This document shows, one piece after another, positions 26,726 through 35,155 of a stretch of DNA of 64,000 bases. The DNA is from Hyphococcus luteus (GTDB taxonomy: Bacteria > Pseudomonadota > Alphaproteobacteria > Caulobacterales > Parvularculaceae): NCBI RefSeq assembly GCF_002943565.1, contig NZ_PJCH01000005.1, positions 558,001-622,000 of the forward strand, written 5' to 3'. The notes beneath the pieces are model-generated. The model had not been told where the DNA came from, did no database searches, and saw only the letters and a list, made by a program, of their open reading frames with translations. Position numbers and translations under genes: made by a program. Within the stretch, counting starts at the first letter, position 1; each line of letters begins with the position of its first letter.

Positions 26726-27384
26726 CGGGAGTTCGTCGCGCTTATCTTTGTCTCGCCAAGGTACCAGCCGTCTTTGTGCAATTCATAAATGGCGTCGCCA
26801 ACATGCGCGCGCGCACCCGGCATCATTGAGGAAAAATCCAGCGCACGTTCCCGTCTTCCATCAATTTCTGTCATGACTTCCAGAAAAGCAAACCGGTCGT
26901 CTGTATCGGGGCGCACCCGAATTGATGTCTTTTCATCATTATAGGCGACGACGATAAATTCAGTATCTAGAAATTTATCCTGACGGACCGGAAAGAGAAA
27001 AATGTTTCCGTCAATCTCGAAATCCTGGCCTTTAACCGTCATGGCGGAACCTGCATGTTGACCATATTCGTCAGGCTGCTTGGATGAATCCGCATAGACT
27101 TCGACCCATCCATCGCTTTCTGATTTAAACATTGACGGCAATGGAAATGTTCTGCCGTCTTCCGTTACGAGCGATATTTGTGTGAATCTCAGTTGCTGCG
27201 GCGAGAACTTGGAAGGCGGCACCATCGGCGCAGGCGGCGGCCACGGCCCTTCATTCATCGCGGGCTTGTTAAGATCGCCTAGATTGCCATCGCAGCCGCC
27301 AGAAATGAGCGCTGCTCCGGCAAGCAAGCTTAGCGCAAAAACCTTAGTTGAGACGCTGTAACGCTTAAATGCAAAAAGACGCAC
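26722..27384 (-). CDS. Hypothetical lipoprotein (220 aa)
   Basis: No family recognised. The N-terminus carries a signal with a lipobox-like SGGC (Cys31), then a Pro-rich linker (GPWPPPAPMVPPSKF) and a beta-rich domain of about 150 residues. The coding region is visibly less GC-rich than its neighbours, which hints at acquisition or relaxed constraint. It shares TTAA with the ggt stop, tail to tail. The start could be shifted a few codons downstream to give a more standard signal (MRLFAFKRYSVSTKVFALSL is long and basic). Confidence 0.62.
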   Translation of the reverse strand: MRLFAFKRYSVSTKVFALSLLAGAALISGGCDGNLGDLNKPAMNEGPWPPPAPMVPPSKFSPQQLRFTQISLVTEDGRTFPLPSMFKSESDGWVEVYADSSKQPDEYGQHAGSAMTVKGQDFEIDGNIFLFPVRQDKFLDTEFIVVAYNDEKTSIRVRPDTDDRFAFLEVMTEIDGRRERALDFSSMMPGARAHVGDAIYELHKDGWYLGETKISATNSR

Positions 27385-27492
27385 CCCCCGAGGCTCCTTC
27401 TGTGCAATCGCAAGTCACCATAACCCCCGTGCACCCAAAGTTCAAAACAATACTGGATCCAAAGGGCGCTGGAGATTGTCAGAAACCATGCC

Positions 27493-28764
27493 TTACGTAT
27501 TCATCGACTCGAAGAAATCCTGATTGGTCTTCGTCTGCTTTAATTTGTCGATGAGGAACTCGATGGCGTCGGACGTGCCCATGGGCGCGAGGATCCGGCG
27601 CAGGACGAAAATCTTCTGCATCGCGCCCTTGTCCGTGATGAGGTCCTCTTTCCGCGTGCCGGACTTGGCGATGTCGATCGCCGGATAAACGCGCTTGTCG
27701 GCGACCTTGCGGTCGAGGATCAGCTCCGAGTTGCCGGTGCCTTTGAATTCCTCGAAGATCACCTCGTCCATTTTCGAGCCGGTCTCGATAAGCGCCGTCG
27801 CGATGATGGTGAGCGAGCCGCCTTCCTCGATGTTCCGCGCCGCGCCGAAGAAACGTTTCGGGCGCTGCAGGGCGTTGGCGTCGACGCCGCCGGTCAGGAC
27901 CTTGCCCGAAGACGGCACCACGGTGTTGTAGGCGCGGCCGAGACGGGTGATGGAGTCGAGGAGAATGACGACGTCGCGGCCGTGCTCCACGAGGCGCTTG
28001 GCTTTTTCGATGACCATCTCGGCCACCGCCACGTGGCGCGTCGCCGGTTCGTCGAAGGTCGAAGAGACGACCTCGCCCTTCACCGAGCGCTGCATGTCCG
28101 TGACTTCTTCCGGGCGCTCGTCGATCAGGAGTACGATCAGATAAGCTTCCGGGTGATTGACCGCGATAGAATGGGCGATGTTCTGAAGGATGACGGTCTT
28201 ACCCGTGCGCGGCGGCGCGGTGATCAGCCCGCGCTGGCCCTTGCCGAGCGGCGCCACGAGATCGATGACGCGCGCGGTGAGGTCTTTGGTCTTTTCATCG
28301 TCGATTTCCATCTTCAGCCGTTCGTCAGGATAGAGCGGCGTCAGATTGTCGAAATGGACCTTGTGACGGGTTTTTTCCGGTTCTTCGAAATTGATGGTGT
28401 GAACCTTGAGCAGCGCGAAATAGCGTTCGCCCTCTTTCGGGCTGCGGATCTCGCCTTTCACCGTATCGCCGGTGCGAAGCGCAAAGCGGCGGATCTGGTT
28501 CGGCGAGACATAGATGTCGTCGGGCCCGGCGAGATAATTGGCGTCCGGCGAGCGCAAAAACCCGAACCCGTCGGGGAGCACTTCGAGAACCCCGCCGCCG
28601 TGGATTTCCACATCATGATCGGCAAGCTCTTTGAGGATCGCGAACAGCATGTCCTGCTTGCGCATGGTCGAGGCGTTTTCGACCTCGAGCTCTTCGGCGA
28701 AAGACAAAAGGTCCGCCGGGGTTCTTTCTTTCAGCTCTTCGAGCGTGATGGTTTCGGGCAACAT
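27493..28764 (-). CDS. rho: Transcription termination factor Rho
   Basis: Hexameric RNA helicase that ends transcription. The 423-residue protein has the N-terminal Rho domain ([19 protein letters not shown]), the OB-fold RNA-binding domain ([22 protein letters not shown]) and the RecA-like ATPase with P-loop TAPPRTGKT. It also has the Q/R-loop regions ([21 protein letters not shown]) and the typical C-terminus ([17 protein letters not shown]). In Caulobacter and Rickettsia rho lies close to the replication origin; here it is 3 kb from the proposed origin, separated by two small lipoprotein or exported-protein genes, hemJ and hemE. Confidence 0.98.
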   Translation of the reverse strand: MLPETITLEELKERTPADLLSFAEELEVENASTMRKQDMLFAILKELADHDVEIHGGGVLEVLPDGFGFLRSPDANYLAGPDDIYVSPNQIRRFALRTGDTVKGEIRSPKEGERYFALLKVHTINFEEPEKTRHKVHFDNLTPLYPDERLKMEIDDEKTKDLTARVIDLVAPLGKGQRGLITAPPRTGKTVILQNIAHSIAVNHPEAYLIVLLIDERPEEVTDMQRSVKGEVVSSTFDEPATRHVAVAEMVIEKAKRLVEHGRDVVILLDSITRLGRAYNTVVPSSGKVLTGGVDANALQRPKRFFGAARNIEEGGSLTIIATALIETGSKMDEVIFEEFKGTGNSELILDRKVADKRVYPAIDIAKSGTRKEDLITDKGAMQKIFVLRRILAPMGTSDAIEFLIDKLKQTKTNQDFFESMNT

Positions 28765-29005
28765 GAAAAGCCTCTAAATCACAGGGATTTTCCCGCGCCG
28801 GACAGGCGGGACAGGGGAAGAAGCCGGCAATGGAAATACGGCGCGCGCGGGGGCCGACCATGGGCCGGGCGGCGCTCAAAAGGAAAGTTGGCCTAGATAT
28901 AGGCTGAAAGGCCTATTCGTCAATGGGTTCTTGCGCCGCGCTGTTCCGGCGTTCAGCGGGTTTTTACGCTTTCGGCCTATCCTTTCCCCATCAGGGAGGC
29001 TTTTC

Positions 29006-29536
29006 ATGCCCGCCGCCACGCTTCGCATTCTCGCCGGGATTTGCCCGCTCCTCATCGCCGCCGCCTGCGATAGAGAGCCGGAAACGCGCACCCTTCTCGA
29101 CGCGGCTGAAATCTACGCCGCCCACGAAACGGTGTTCGAGTCGATCCGCGGCGCCTATCCCGGCCCCTATGAGGACTTCACCCGCATCCCGCGCCGGGAC
29201 CCGGCGGAGGAAACACCCCAGACCAGGCAATTCATCAAGGCCTTGAGGAAAAACATTCCTGTCGAGTATGTCGACTTTTTCCCGATCGGCGACGGCCATG
29301 GCGACGAGCTCGACGTCGTTTTGAACCGCTACAGCGACGGCGATGACTGGCGTACGATAAGCGTGATCTATTTCAGCGAGCCTATGGCCTTTTCAGACAC
29401 AAGCCCGAATGTGCGGATGTTCGAGACGTGCGATGAGCGCGCCATTGAATGGCTCGAGAGCGGCCAGAGAGAGCCCCCTTACGCCGCCTTCTGCAAGATC
29501 AACGACTCCTGGCGCGCCTATCAGCGCGTGGATTAG
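29006..29536 (+). CDS. Hypothetical lipoprotein (176 aa)
   Basis: No family recognised. The ATG at 29006 follows AGGGAGG by 7 bp and starts a lipoprotein signal (ILAGICPLLIAAAC). The open frame upstream to 28931 is rejected on that basis. The mature part contains acidic helices, a SVIYFSEPMAF beta strand and two late cysteines (FETCDERA, AAFCKIND). It is divergent from rho and convergent with the next gene. Confidence 0.66.
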   Translation: MPAATLRILAGICPLLIAAACDREPETRTLLDAAEIYAAHETVFESIRGAYPGPYEDFTRIPRRDPAEETPQTRQFIKALRKNIPVEYVDFFPIGDGHGDELDVVLNRYSDGDDWRTISVIYFSEPMAFSDTSPNVRMFETCDERAIEWLESGQREPPYAAFCKINDSWRAYQRVD

Positions 29537-29551
29537 ATCGCGGTCGCCGCA

Positions 29552-30043
29552 CTAATTCGGATTGTCAAACCAGCTCCGCATTCCCGCATCGAGTTCGCCG
29601 CTGTAAAACAGAACCTCCGGCGGTTCCTCACGCCATGCAGCGCGATGATCAACAAAGGCAGTGAACATATCAGTCTGATGGGAGGGCTCGCCATACGCGT
29701 TTTGCAGCGCCTTTAGAACCGTGTCCCGGTCCTCGGCGTCCACCATCACCCAGACCATTTGCAGCCGATCATCGCCGATCACAAATTCGGTCCAGCGCGG
29801 CGCGCCAAGAAAATCAAGGCCGTCGCAGTCAATCTGAACCTGCTTGTCCTCGACATTCTGTAAAAAAGGCGGGTCTATCGGCCGGTTAACAAAGCCGTTG
29901 GCGCATTTGCCTTCAAGCGACTTTTCGATATCCGCGGCGCTGGCGCCCCATTCGATCACCTCAGGCCGAAGAGAATCCTCACCGGCCATAGCCTGTGTCG
30001 CGATAACCGATAAAGCTCCCCAAGCGGCTAGAAAAACCTTCAT
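29552..30043 (-). CDS. Exported hypothetical protein (163 aa)
   Basis: No family recognised. AGGAGGGAG sits just before the ATG at 30043, which begins a clean Sec signal (MKVFLAAWGALSVIATQAMA). The upstream 23 codons in frame are basic and Gly-rich and therefore rejected. The mature protein (~144 residues) has one CANGF/IDCDG cysteine pair and an alternating beta pattern (WTEFVIGDDRLQMVWVMVDAED). It lies downstream of hemJ on the same strand and may be the last gene of that transcript. Confidence 0.66.
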   Translation of the reverse strand: MKVFLAAWGALSVIATQAMAGEDSLRPEVIEWGASAADIEKSLEGKCANGFVNRPIDPPFLQNVEDKQVQIDCDGLDFLGAPRWTEFVIGDDRLQMVWVMVDAEDRDTVLKALQNAYGEPSHQTDMFTAFVDHRAAWREEPPEVLFYSGELDAGMRSWFDNPN

Positions 30044-30151
30044 CGCGCTCCCTCCTTTTTTCAAGGGAACGTTAGAAGGCTCCTTCCGGCCTCGCAACGA
30101 CCTTTCGGTCAAGCGAGTTACAAATCAGATCGGCGGTCCTGGGCCGTCCTA

Positions 30152-30598
30152 TCAGAAGGGTTTCACGATCACCATGATCACGATGACGATCATGGCGAGG
30201 AAGGGAGCCTCGTTCATCATGCGCCAGAATTTTTCGGTGCGCGGGCGCTCGCCCTTTTCGAATTTCCGGCGCGACGAAGCGTAATAGCCATGGATCGCCG
30301 AAATCGCCACCACCAGCGCGAGTTTCACATGGAACCAGCCCTGGCTCAGGATCGCCGGATTAGCGATCAGCATCAAAATGCCGAGCACCCAGACGAAGAT
30401 CATAGACGGGTTGATGATGCCTTTAAGGAGCCGGCGCTGCATCTGGATGAAATAGCGCTCCGCCTCGCCGCCCTTTTCCGACTGGTGCTGGTAAACGAAG
30501 AGACGCGGCAGATACATCATGCCCGCCATCCAGGCGATCACGAAGATCAGATGCGCGGATTTAATCCACAGATAAATCCCGGAGAGAAATTCGGCCAT
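30152..30598 (-). CDS. hemJ: Protoporphyrinogen IX oxidase HemJ
   Basis: Membrane heme-containing oxidase that makes protoporphyrin IX, replacing HemG/HemY in most alphaproteobacteria. The 148-residue, four-helix membrane protein has the conserved start (YLWIKSAHLIFVIAWMAGMMYLPRLFVYQH), including the heme-ligand-type His in SAHLI, and ends near FWRMMNEAPF. Its ATG overlaps the hemE stop by one base (TGATG), so both heme-pathway enzymes are co-translated. Confidence 0.94.
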   Translation of the reverse strand: MAEFLSGIYLWIKSAHLIFVIAWMAGMMYLPRLFVYQHQSEKGGEAERYFIQMQRRLLKGIINPSMIFVWVLGILMLIANPAILSQGWFHVKLALVVAISAIHGYYASSRRKFEKGERPRTEKFWRMMNEAPFLAMIVIVIMVIVKPF

Positions 30599-31632
30599 CA
30601 GCCGTTCCTTCGCACGAAGTCGACCAGCGCCGCCACATGTTCCGGCGGCGTCTGGGGCGTGAACCCATGGCCCAGATTGAAGATATAGGGAACGTCATGG
30701 AAGAGCTTCAGATAAACATCTGCGGCTTCCTCCATAGGCTTGCCGCCCGGTATGACCAGCAGCGGATCGAGACCGCCCTGAACCACGACGCGCTCACCGA
30801 GATTGCCGCGCGCCCAGCCCGGATCCATGGCGTAATCGACGCCATACCCGTCGCAGCCCTGTAAAAGCGCATATTCCGTCGCCTTCTCGCCGACGCCTTT
30901 GGGGAAAAGGATCACCGGCGTATCCGGCCGCGCTTTTTTCACCGCGCGGGAAATCCTGTCGAGCGGTCTGACCGAGACCGCATCGAGCACCGGCCAAGGC
31001 AGACCGCCCGCCCAGGTGTCGAAAAGCTGCACCGCATCCGCGCCGGCGTCGATCTGCGCGATCAGATAATCGATGGTTTTATCCGCAAGGACGTCGATGA
31101 GCCCGGTCACGAACTCCGGCTCCTCGTAAAAGCGTTGGCGCAACACGCCCGGATCCTTCATGGGCCCGCCGGCCATCATGTAAGTGGCGACGGTCCAGGG
31201 CGCGCCGGCGAACCCGATCAGCGCCTTGTCCTTTGAAAGCGCCGCCTTGGTTTTCGAAACCGTCTCGAATACCGGCGCCAAGGGTTCGAGAACGTCACGG
31301 TCCCGAAAGCGCTTAACCTCTTCAAGGCTTACGGGGGGATCGAGCTTCGGCCCTTCATTTTCGACGAAACTCAACTTCTGTCCCAGCGCATGCGGGATCA
31401 GGAGAATGTCGGCGAAGAGGATCGCCGCATCGAGATCGAAGCGGCGCACTGGCTGCAACGTCACTTCGCTCGCCAGCGCCGGATCGAAGCAAAGATCGAG
31501 GAACGATCCCGCTTGCGCTCGAAGCTTTCTATATTCGGGAAGATACCGTCCCGCCTGACGCATGAACCAGATCGGCGGAGAGGAGAATGTTTCTCCTTCA
31601 AAGACCCTGAGGAATTTCGATGAGACTGCCAT
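30598..31632 (-). CDS. hemE: Uroporphyrinogen decarboxylase
   Basis: Decarboxylates uroporphyrinogen III to coproporphyrinogen III in the cytoplasm. The 344-residue protein has the PPIWFMRQAGRYLPEYR signature near the N-terminus, catalytic-Asp region FADILLIPHALG, and the GFAGAPWTVATYMMAGG motif. In Caulobacter the hemE promoter overlaps the chromosomal origin; here the upstream 400 bp have the same character, including a TTAA-N7-TTAA site 43-57 bp before the start. Confidence 0.97.
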   Translation of the reverse strand: MAVSSKFLRVFEGETFSSPPIWFMRQAGRYLPEYRKLRAQAGSFLDLCFDPALASEVTLQPVRRFDLDAAILFADILLIPHALGQKLSFVENEGPKLDPPVSLEEVKRFRDRDVLEPLAPVFETVSKTKAALSKDKALIGFAGAPWTVATYMMAGGPMKDPGVLRQRFYEEPEFVTGLIDVLADKTIDYLIAQIDAGADAVQLFDTWAGGLPWPVLDAVSVRPLDRISRAVKKARPDTPVILFPKGVGEKATEYALLQGCDGYGVDYAMDPGWARGNLGERVVVQGGLDPLLVIPGGKPMEEAADVYLKLFHDVPYIFNLGHGFTPQTPPEHVAALVDFVRRNG

Positions 31633-32033
31633 GAGACGTACAAAGGGTCCTTCTTAACCTTCTATAAAGGATTCTTAATAAAGGATTAATATGAAGAGTC
31701 AGGCGGGAAGCCGGGGAAAACAGCGAAGCGGCGATTTATCCTTCATCTTTGCAGAAAACCCTCACAGGAATTTCCCAAGATATTTCCGGGGGAATAAGGC
31801 TTCCCGGGTTTGTTGAAAACCCCTCCAAACGCCGCAAGCCACATGAAAAATTTTCACATCCCCTCCTTCAAAACTGGATTCCTCCCATGGACCGAGCCAT
31901 TCCGGGGATGGAGGTATGACCAGGCAAGATTTTCAGGTAGGGCTGGGCGCCGGACTGGTATGACTCGGAGGTTTTGCGGGGAAGGAAAAACGGGGTCGGC
32001 AAACGCCCGGGCTTTCCCCTATAGTTCCACAGG
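31633..32033. other. oriC: Probable chromosomal replication origin (Cori-type) between hemE and ppsR
   Basis: In Caulobacter and Rickettsia the origin lies between hemE and the RP001 gene (ppsR family), followed by maf, aroE and coaE; this window has the same arrangement. The 401-bp gap is non-coding and contains an A/T-rich tract (about 31650-31692) and a perfect CtrA site with a near copy 21 bp away. It also holds four GANTC (CcrM-type) sites (31670, 31696, 31877, 31962) and a TGAAAA-A-TTTTCA palindrome (31844-31856). DnaA boxes are weak by eye: TTATCC at 31737, TCCACA near 32026, and TTTTCAACA on the minus strand near 31813. Confidence 0.78.
31654..31689. promoter_or_regulatory. CtrA-type boxes upstream of hemE
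   Basis: TTAA-TAAAGGA-TTAA (31675-31689) is an exact TTAA-N7-TTAA CtrA site. TTAA-N7-TAAA (31654-31668) is a near copy whose start is 21 bp away, two helical turns. Both lie in the A/T-rich tract and overlap the direct repeat ATAAAGGATT (31664-31673 and 31678-31687). They would couple hemE transcription and origin firing to the cell cycle. Confidence 0.7.
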
Positions 32034-32912
32034 ATGAGCGAGCTTAAAGCGCATAAAGAGGAAGAGATGCGGACCGCGAAGAGACGGACGCCGCTCGCCA
32101 CCTATTTTCACGTTCATCTCGTTTCCGATTCCACCGGCGAGACCTTGAACGCCATGCTGAAAGCCACGGCCTCGCAATTCGCCGCGGCGAAACCGCTGGA
32201 ACATATCTATGCGCTGATCCGCTCAAGAGCGCAGATGGAGAAAACCCTCGCCGAGATCGAAGCTTCGCCGGGGCTGGTTCTTTATACGGTGATCAACCCG
32301 GATCTGCGTCGGCTCCTTGAAATCCGCTGCAGCGAGTTGCAAACCCCGGCGATCTCGGTCCTCGACCCGTTGCTCAACGCTTTCACCGATTATCTTGGCC
32401 TCGAACAATCCCTGCGGCCCGGCGCCCAGCACGAACTTAACGACGCTTATTTCAAACGCATCGCCGCGCTCGATTACACGCTTTCCCACGACGATGGGCA
32501 GATGGTGTGGGATCTCGAGCCTGCGGATGTCGTGCTGGTCGGGGTCAGCCGCACGTCGAAAACGCCGACCTGCATGTATCTGGCGAACCGCGGCGTGAAA
32601 GCCGCGAATGTGCCCCTGGTTCCCACGGCCGACCCGCCGCCGGAGCTTTTCAATCTTCGAAAACCGATGGTCATCGGACTGGTGGCAAGCCCCGAACGCC
32701 TGGCGCAGATCCGCCAGTCCCGGATCGGCGGCATGAACGCCGAAGGCGCGGCGGAGGAATATTCCGATCTCGAGCTCATCCGCCAAGAGGTCCTGAAAGC
32801 CAAGCGGCTTTTCGCCAAGCACCGCTGGCCGACCATCGACGTTACGCGCAAATCGGTCGAGGAAACCGCCGCAGCGATCCTCACCAAGCTTTCCGCCCGC
32901 CAGAACCAATAG
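32034..32912 (+). CDS. ppsR: Pyruvate, phosphate dikinase regulatory-family protein (DUF299/RP001)
   Basis: Bifunctional kinase/pyrophosphorylase family that switches PEP synthase or PPDK on and off using ADP and phosphate. The 292-residue protein has the family opening TYFHVHLVSDSTGETLNAMLKA and the P-loop-like VGVSRTSKTPTCMYLANRGVKAANVPLVP. The start at 32034 gives an 11-residue N-terminal extension; the ATG at 32067 with GAGGAAGAG before it is an equally good choice. No PEP synthase or PPDK gene is in the window. First gene right of the proposed origin. Confidence 0.93.
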   Translation: MSELKAHKEEEMRTAKRRTPLATYFHVHLVSDSTGETLNAMLKATASQFAAAKPLEHIYALIRSRAQMEKTLAEIEASPGLVLYTVINPDLRRLLEIRCSELQTPAISVLDPLLNAFTDYLGLEQSLRPGAQHELNDAYFKRIAALDYTLSHDDGQMVWDLEPADVVLVGVSRTSKTPTCMYLANRGVKAANVPLVPTADPPPELFNLRKPMVIGLVASPERLAQIRQSRIGGMNAEGAAEEYSDLELIRQEVLKAKRLFAKHRWPTIDVTRKSVEETAAAILTKLSARQNQ

Positions 32913-32919
32913 AGACGTC

Positions 32920-33522
32920 ATGTCATCGGCCCCCCGCATTATTCTCGCCTCCGGCAGCGCCATCCGCCGGGACATCCTTACCGGCGCCGGCGTCCCGTTC
33001 GAAGTGATGAAACCCGAGGTGGACGAAGGCGTCATCAAAGACGAAGGCGGGCGCGAAGGCGTCGATCTCGAAACGCTCGCCATGCGCCTTGCGGAGGCGA
33101 AATGCCTCGATATCGCCGCGAAAACGAACGCCATCGTCATCGGCTCCGACCAGATCATGGAGTTTAAGGGCCGCGCCTATGACAAGCCGGCCTCCATGGA
33201 CGAAGCGCGCGCGCGTCTTCTCGAAACGCAAGGCGCCGCCCACACCCTGATTAACGCGATCGCCGTCGCCCGGGACGGCCGGATTATCTGGCGCAATCTC
33301 GACCGGCCGAAACTGGTCATGCGGAAATTAAGCGCGGGTGAAATCGACGCCTATCTCAAGGGCGCGGGCCCGGAGATTCTTCATTCCGTCGGCGCCTATC
33401 AGATCGAAAAGCTGGGCGCGCGGCTTTTCGAACGGATCGAGGGCGACCATTACGCCGTGCTCGGCCTATCGCTGTTTCCACTGCTCGATCTTTTGCGCCG
33501 TGAAGGGGCGCTTCTCTTCTGA
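32920..33522 (+). CDS. maf: Maf-family nucleotide pyrophosphatase
   Basis: House-cleaning nucleoside triphosphate pyrophosphatase that removes modified or non-canonical NTPs. The 200 residues show the Maf N-terminal motif (RIILASGSAIRRDIL), PEVDEG, the catalytic-Asp region IVIGSDQIMEFKG and the C-terminal GAYQIEKLGARLFERIEGDHYAVLGL. It starts 7 bp after ppsR and overlaps aroE by one base (TGATG), part of ppsR-maf-aroE-coaE. Confidence 0.93.
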   Translation: MSSAPRIILASGSAIRRDILTGAGVPFEVMKPEVDEGVIKDEGGREGVDLETLAMRLAEAKCLDIAAKTNAIVIGSDQIMEFKGRAYDKPASMDEARARLLETQGAAHTLINAIAVARDGRIIWRNLDRPKLVMRKLSAGEIDAYLKGAGPEILHSVGAYQIEKLGARLFERIEGDHYAVLGLSLFPLLDLLRREGALLF

Positions 33523-34373
33523 TGGTCGAGAAAAAGAATAACACGCCAATTTTAGCGGGCGTCGTCGGCTGGCCGGTGGGTCATTCCCTGTCGCCGCTCA
33601 TTCATGGAACCTGGGCGAAGCGCGCCGGCGTCAACGGCTATTACATTCCGGTCCCCGTCGCGCCCGATTATGATGATTTCGCCGTCGCTATGGATGCGCT
33701 GAAAACGCTTGGGTTTGCCGGCGTTAATATCACCATCCCGCACAAAGAACACGCGCTGCGTTACACCAGCGAAGCAAGCGATGCGGCGCGCCGCGCCGGG
33801 GCTGCTAACATGCTGACCTTTGGCGAAAAAAGTTACGCCGACAATTCCGACATTACCGGTTTCACCGAGGCCGTACGCGCAACATCCTCCGCCCCCGGAC
33901 AATCGGCGCTGGTGCTCGGCGCCGGCGGCGCGGCGCGCGGGGTCGTGCTGGCGCTTCAAAGCCTCGGCTTCGCGGACATCGCCGTCGCCAACCGCACGCG
34001 CGCCAAATCCGAAGAGCTGGCGAAGACCTTCGGCCTTTCCGTCGCGGACTGGGAAGACCGTACCAAAGTCCTTGAAAATATTGATCTTCTCGTCAACACG
34101 ACCAGCCTCGGCATGGCCGGACAACCGCCGCTCGAAATCGATCTTGCAGATCTTAAACCCGGCGCGCTCGTCGCCGACATCGTCTATGCGCCGCTCGAAA
34201 CGCCGTTGTTGAAAGCCGCGAAAGCGAGCGGACATAAAACTGTCGACGGGCTCGCCATGCTGATGCATCAAGCTGTTCCGGGTTTTAAAACATGGTTCGG
34301 CGGCGAGGCGGTCGTCGACGATGCGTTGCGCGCGGTTCTGGTCGAGGACCTCAACAAACGGGGCGGCGCATGA
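33522..34373 (+). CDS. aroE: Shikimate dehydrogenase
   Basis: NADPH-dependent reduction of 3-dehydroshikimate in aromatic amino acid synthesis. The 283-residue protein has [14 protein letters not shown] (shikimate binding), [11 protein letters not shown] with the catalytic Lys, the Gly-rich [17 protein letters not shown] and [13 protein letters not shown]. Start and stop overlap maf and coaE respectively (TGATG, ATGA), so the set is tightly coupled. Confidence 0.96.
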   Translation: MVEKKNNTPILAGVVGWPVGHSLSPLIHGTWAKRAGVNGYYIPVPVAPDYDDFAVAMDALKTLGFAGVNITIPHKEHALRYTSEASDAARRAGAANMLTFGEKSYADNSDITGFTEAVRATSSAPGQSALVLGAGGAARGVVLALQSLGFADIAVANRTRAKSEELAKTFGLSVADWEDRTKVLENIDLLVNTTSLGMAGQPPLEIDLADLKPGALVADIVYAPLETPLLKAAKASGHKTVDGLAMLMHQAVPGFKTWFGGEAVVDDALRAVLVEDLNKRGGA

Positions 34374-34972
34374 TCCGCATCGGCCTGACCGGCTCCATCG
34401 GCATGGGCAAGTCCACTGTGCTCGACATGTTCGCCGATTTCGGGGCCGCGACCTGGAACGCCGACGATGCGGTGCACCGGCTTTATGAAAAAGGCGGCGC
34501 CGCGGTTCCCTTTATTGAAAAAGCGTTTCCTGAGGTGGTCAAAGACGGCGCCGTCGATCGCGCGGAACTCGCCAAACGCGTGCTCGGCGATGCGGAAGCC
34601 GTCAAAAAACTCGAAGCCATCGTCCACCCGCTTGTGGGCGAGGACCGCGAAGCGTTTTTGAACGCGGCGGAAAAAGCCGGCGCCGATGCGGCGGTGCTCG
34701 ACATTCCGTTGCTGTTCGAAAACGCAAGCGAAAAGTTTTTCGACGCGACCATCGTCGTCAGCGCGCCGGCGGACGTGCAGAAAAATCGCGTTCTCGCCCG
34801 GCCCGGCATGTCGGAAGAAAAATTCGAAGCGATTTTAAAGCTGCAAATGCCGGACGCGGAAAAGCGTCAGAAGGCGGATTACATCATTGACACCGGCCTC
34901 ACGCTCGATGAAACGCGAGGCCAGGTCGACGCCGCCTATGCGGACATTTTGCGGAAATTTACAAAGGCCTAG
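34370..34972 (+). CDS. coaE: Dephospho-CoA kinase
   Basis: Last step of coenzyme A synthesis. The 200-residue protein starts [16 protein letters not shown] with the P-loop, followed by [15 protein letters not shown] and the CoA-binding [10 protein letters not shown]. The start at 34370 forms ATGA with the aroE stop; a longer frame from 34292 lies inside aroE. In related genomes dnaQ and secB follow; here the cluster ends and an unrelated kinase gene comes next on the other strand. Confidence 0.95.
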   Translation: MIRIGLTGSIGMGKSTVLDMFADFGAATWNADDAVHRLYEKGGAAVPFIEKAFPEVVKDGAVDRAELAKRVLGDAEAVKKLEAIVHPLVGEDREAFLNAAEKAGADAAVLDIPLLFENASEKFFDATIVVSAPADVQKNRVLARPGMSEEKFEAILKLQMPDAEKRQKADYIIDTGLTLDETRGQVDAAYADILRKFTKA

Positions 34973-35155
34973 AGCCTGATCCGGCGGCTCTGCGCGCTTT
35001 TGCGACAGAGGAAGACCAGACGTTTCTTTCCACGCCCCGATACGGCTTCGGCTCTAATTCTTAAAGAGAAAGAGCCTTGACCGCATCGGTTTTTTGCAGG
35101 CGAACATCTGTCCTTCAGCTTCATGCGGCTGCGCATGTATTTGCGCCAGGCTCTT
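34971..35155. repeat. Nested GGCTCT/AGAGCC inverted repeats after coaE
   Basis: AGAGCC (34971-34976) pairs with GGCTCT (34986-34991) right at the coaE stop, a short hairpin followed by a weak T run. Further on, AAGAGCCT (35070-35077) pairs with AGGCTCTT (35148-35155), enclosing CCGCAT (35081-35086) and ATGCGG (35123-35128), a two-stem structure of 86 nt. GGCTCT also occurs at 35050-35055. It may be the bidirectional terminator region of coaE and the adenosine kinase gene, or a degraded repeat. Confidence 0.5.

Noticed and set aside
31810-32037. 75-codon frame within the proposed origin
   Set aside because: No ribosome site, unusual composition, overlaps the ppsR start; the region is better explained as non-coding.
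35070-35155. tRNA-like two-stem fold of 86 nt
   Set aside because: No acceptor-stem/T-loop consensus (GTTCRANYC) and no anticodon arm; only inverted repeats.
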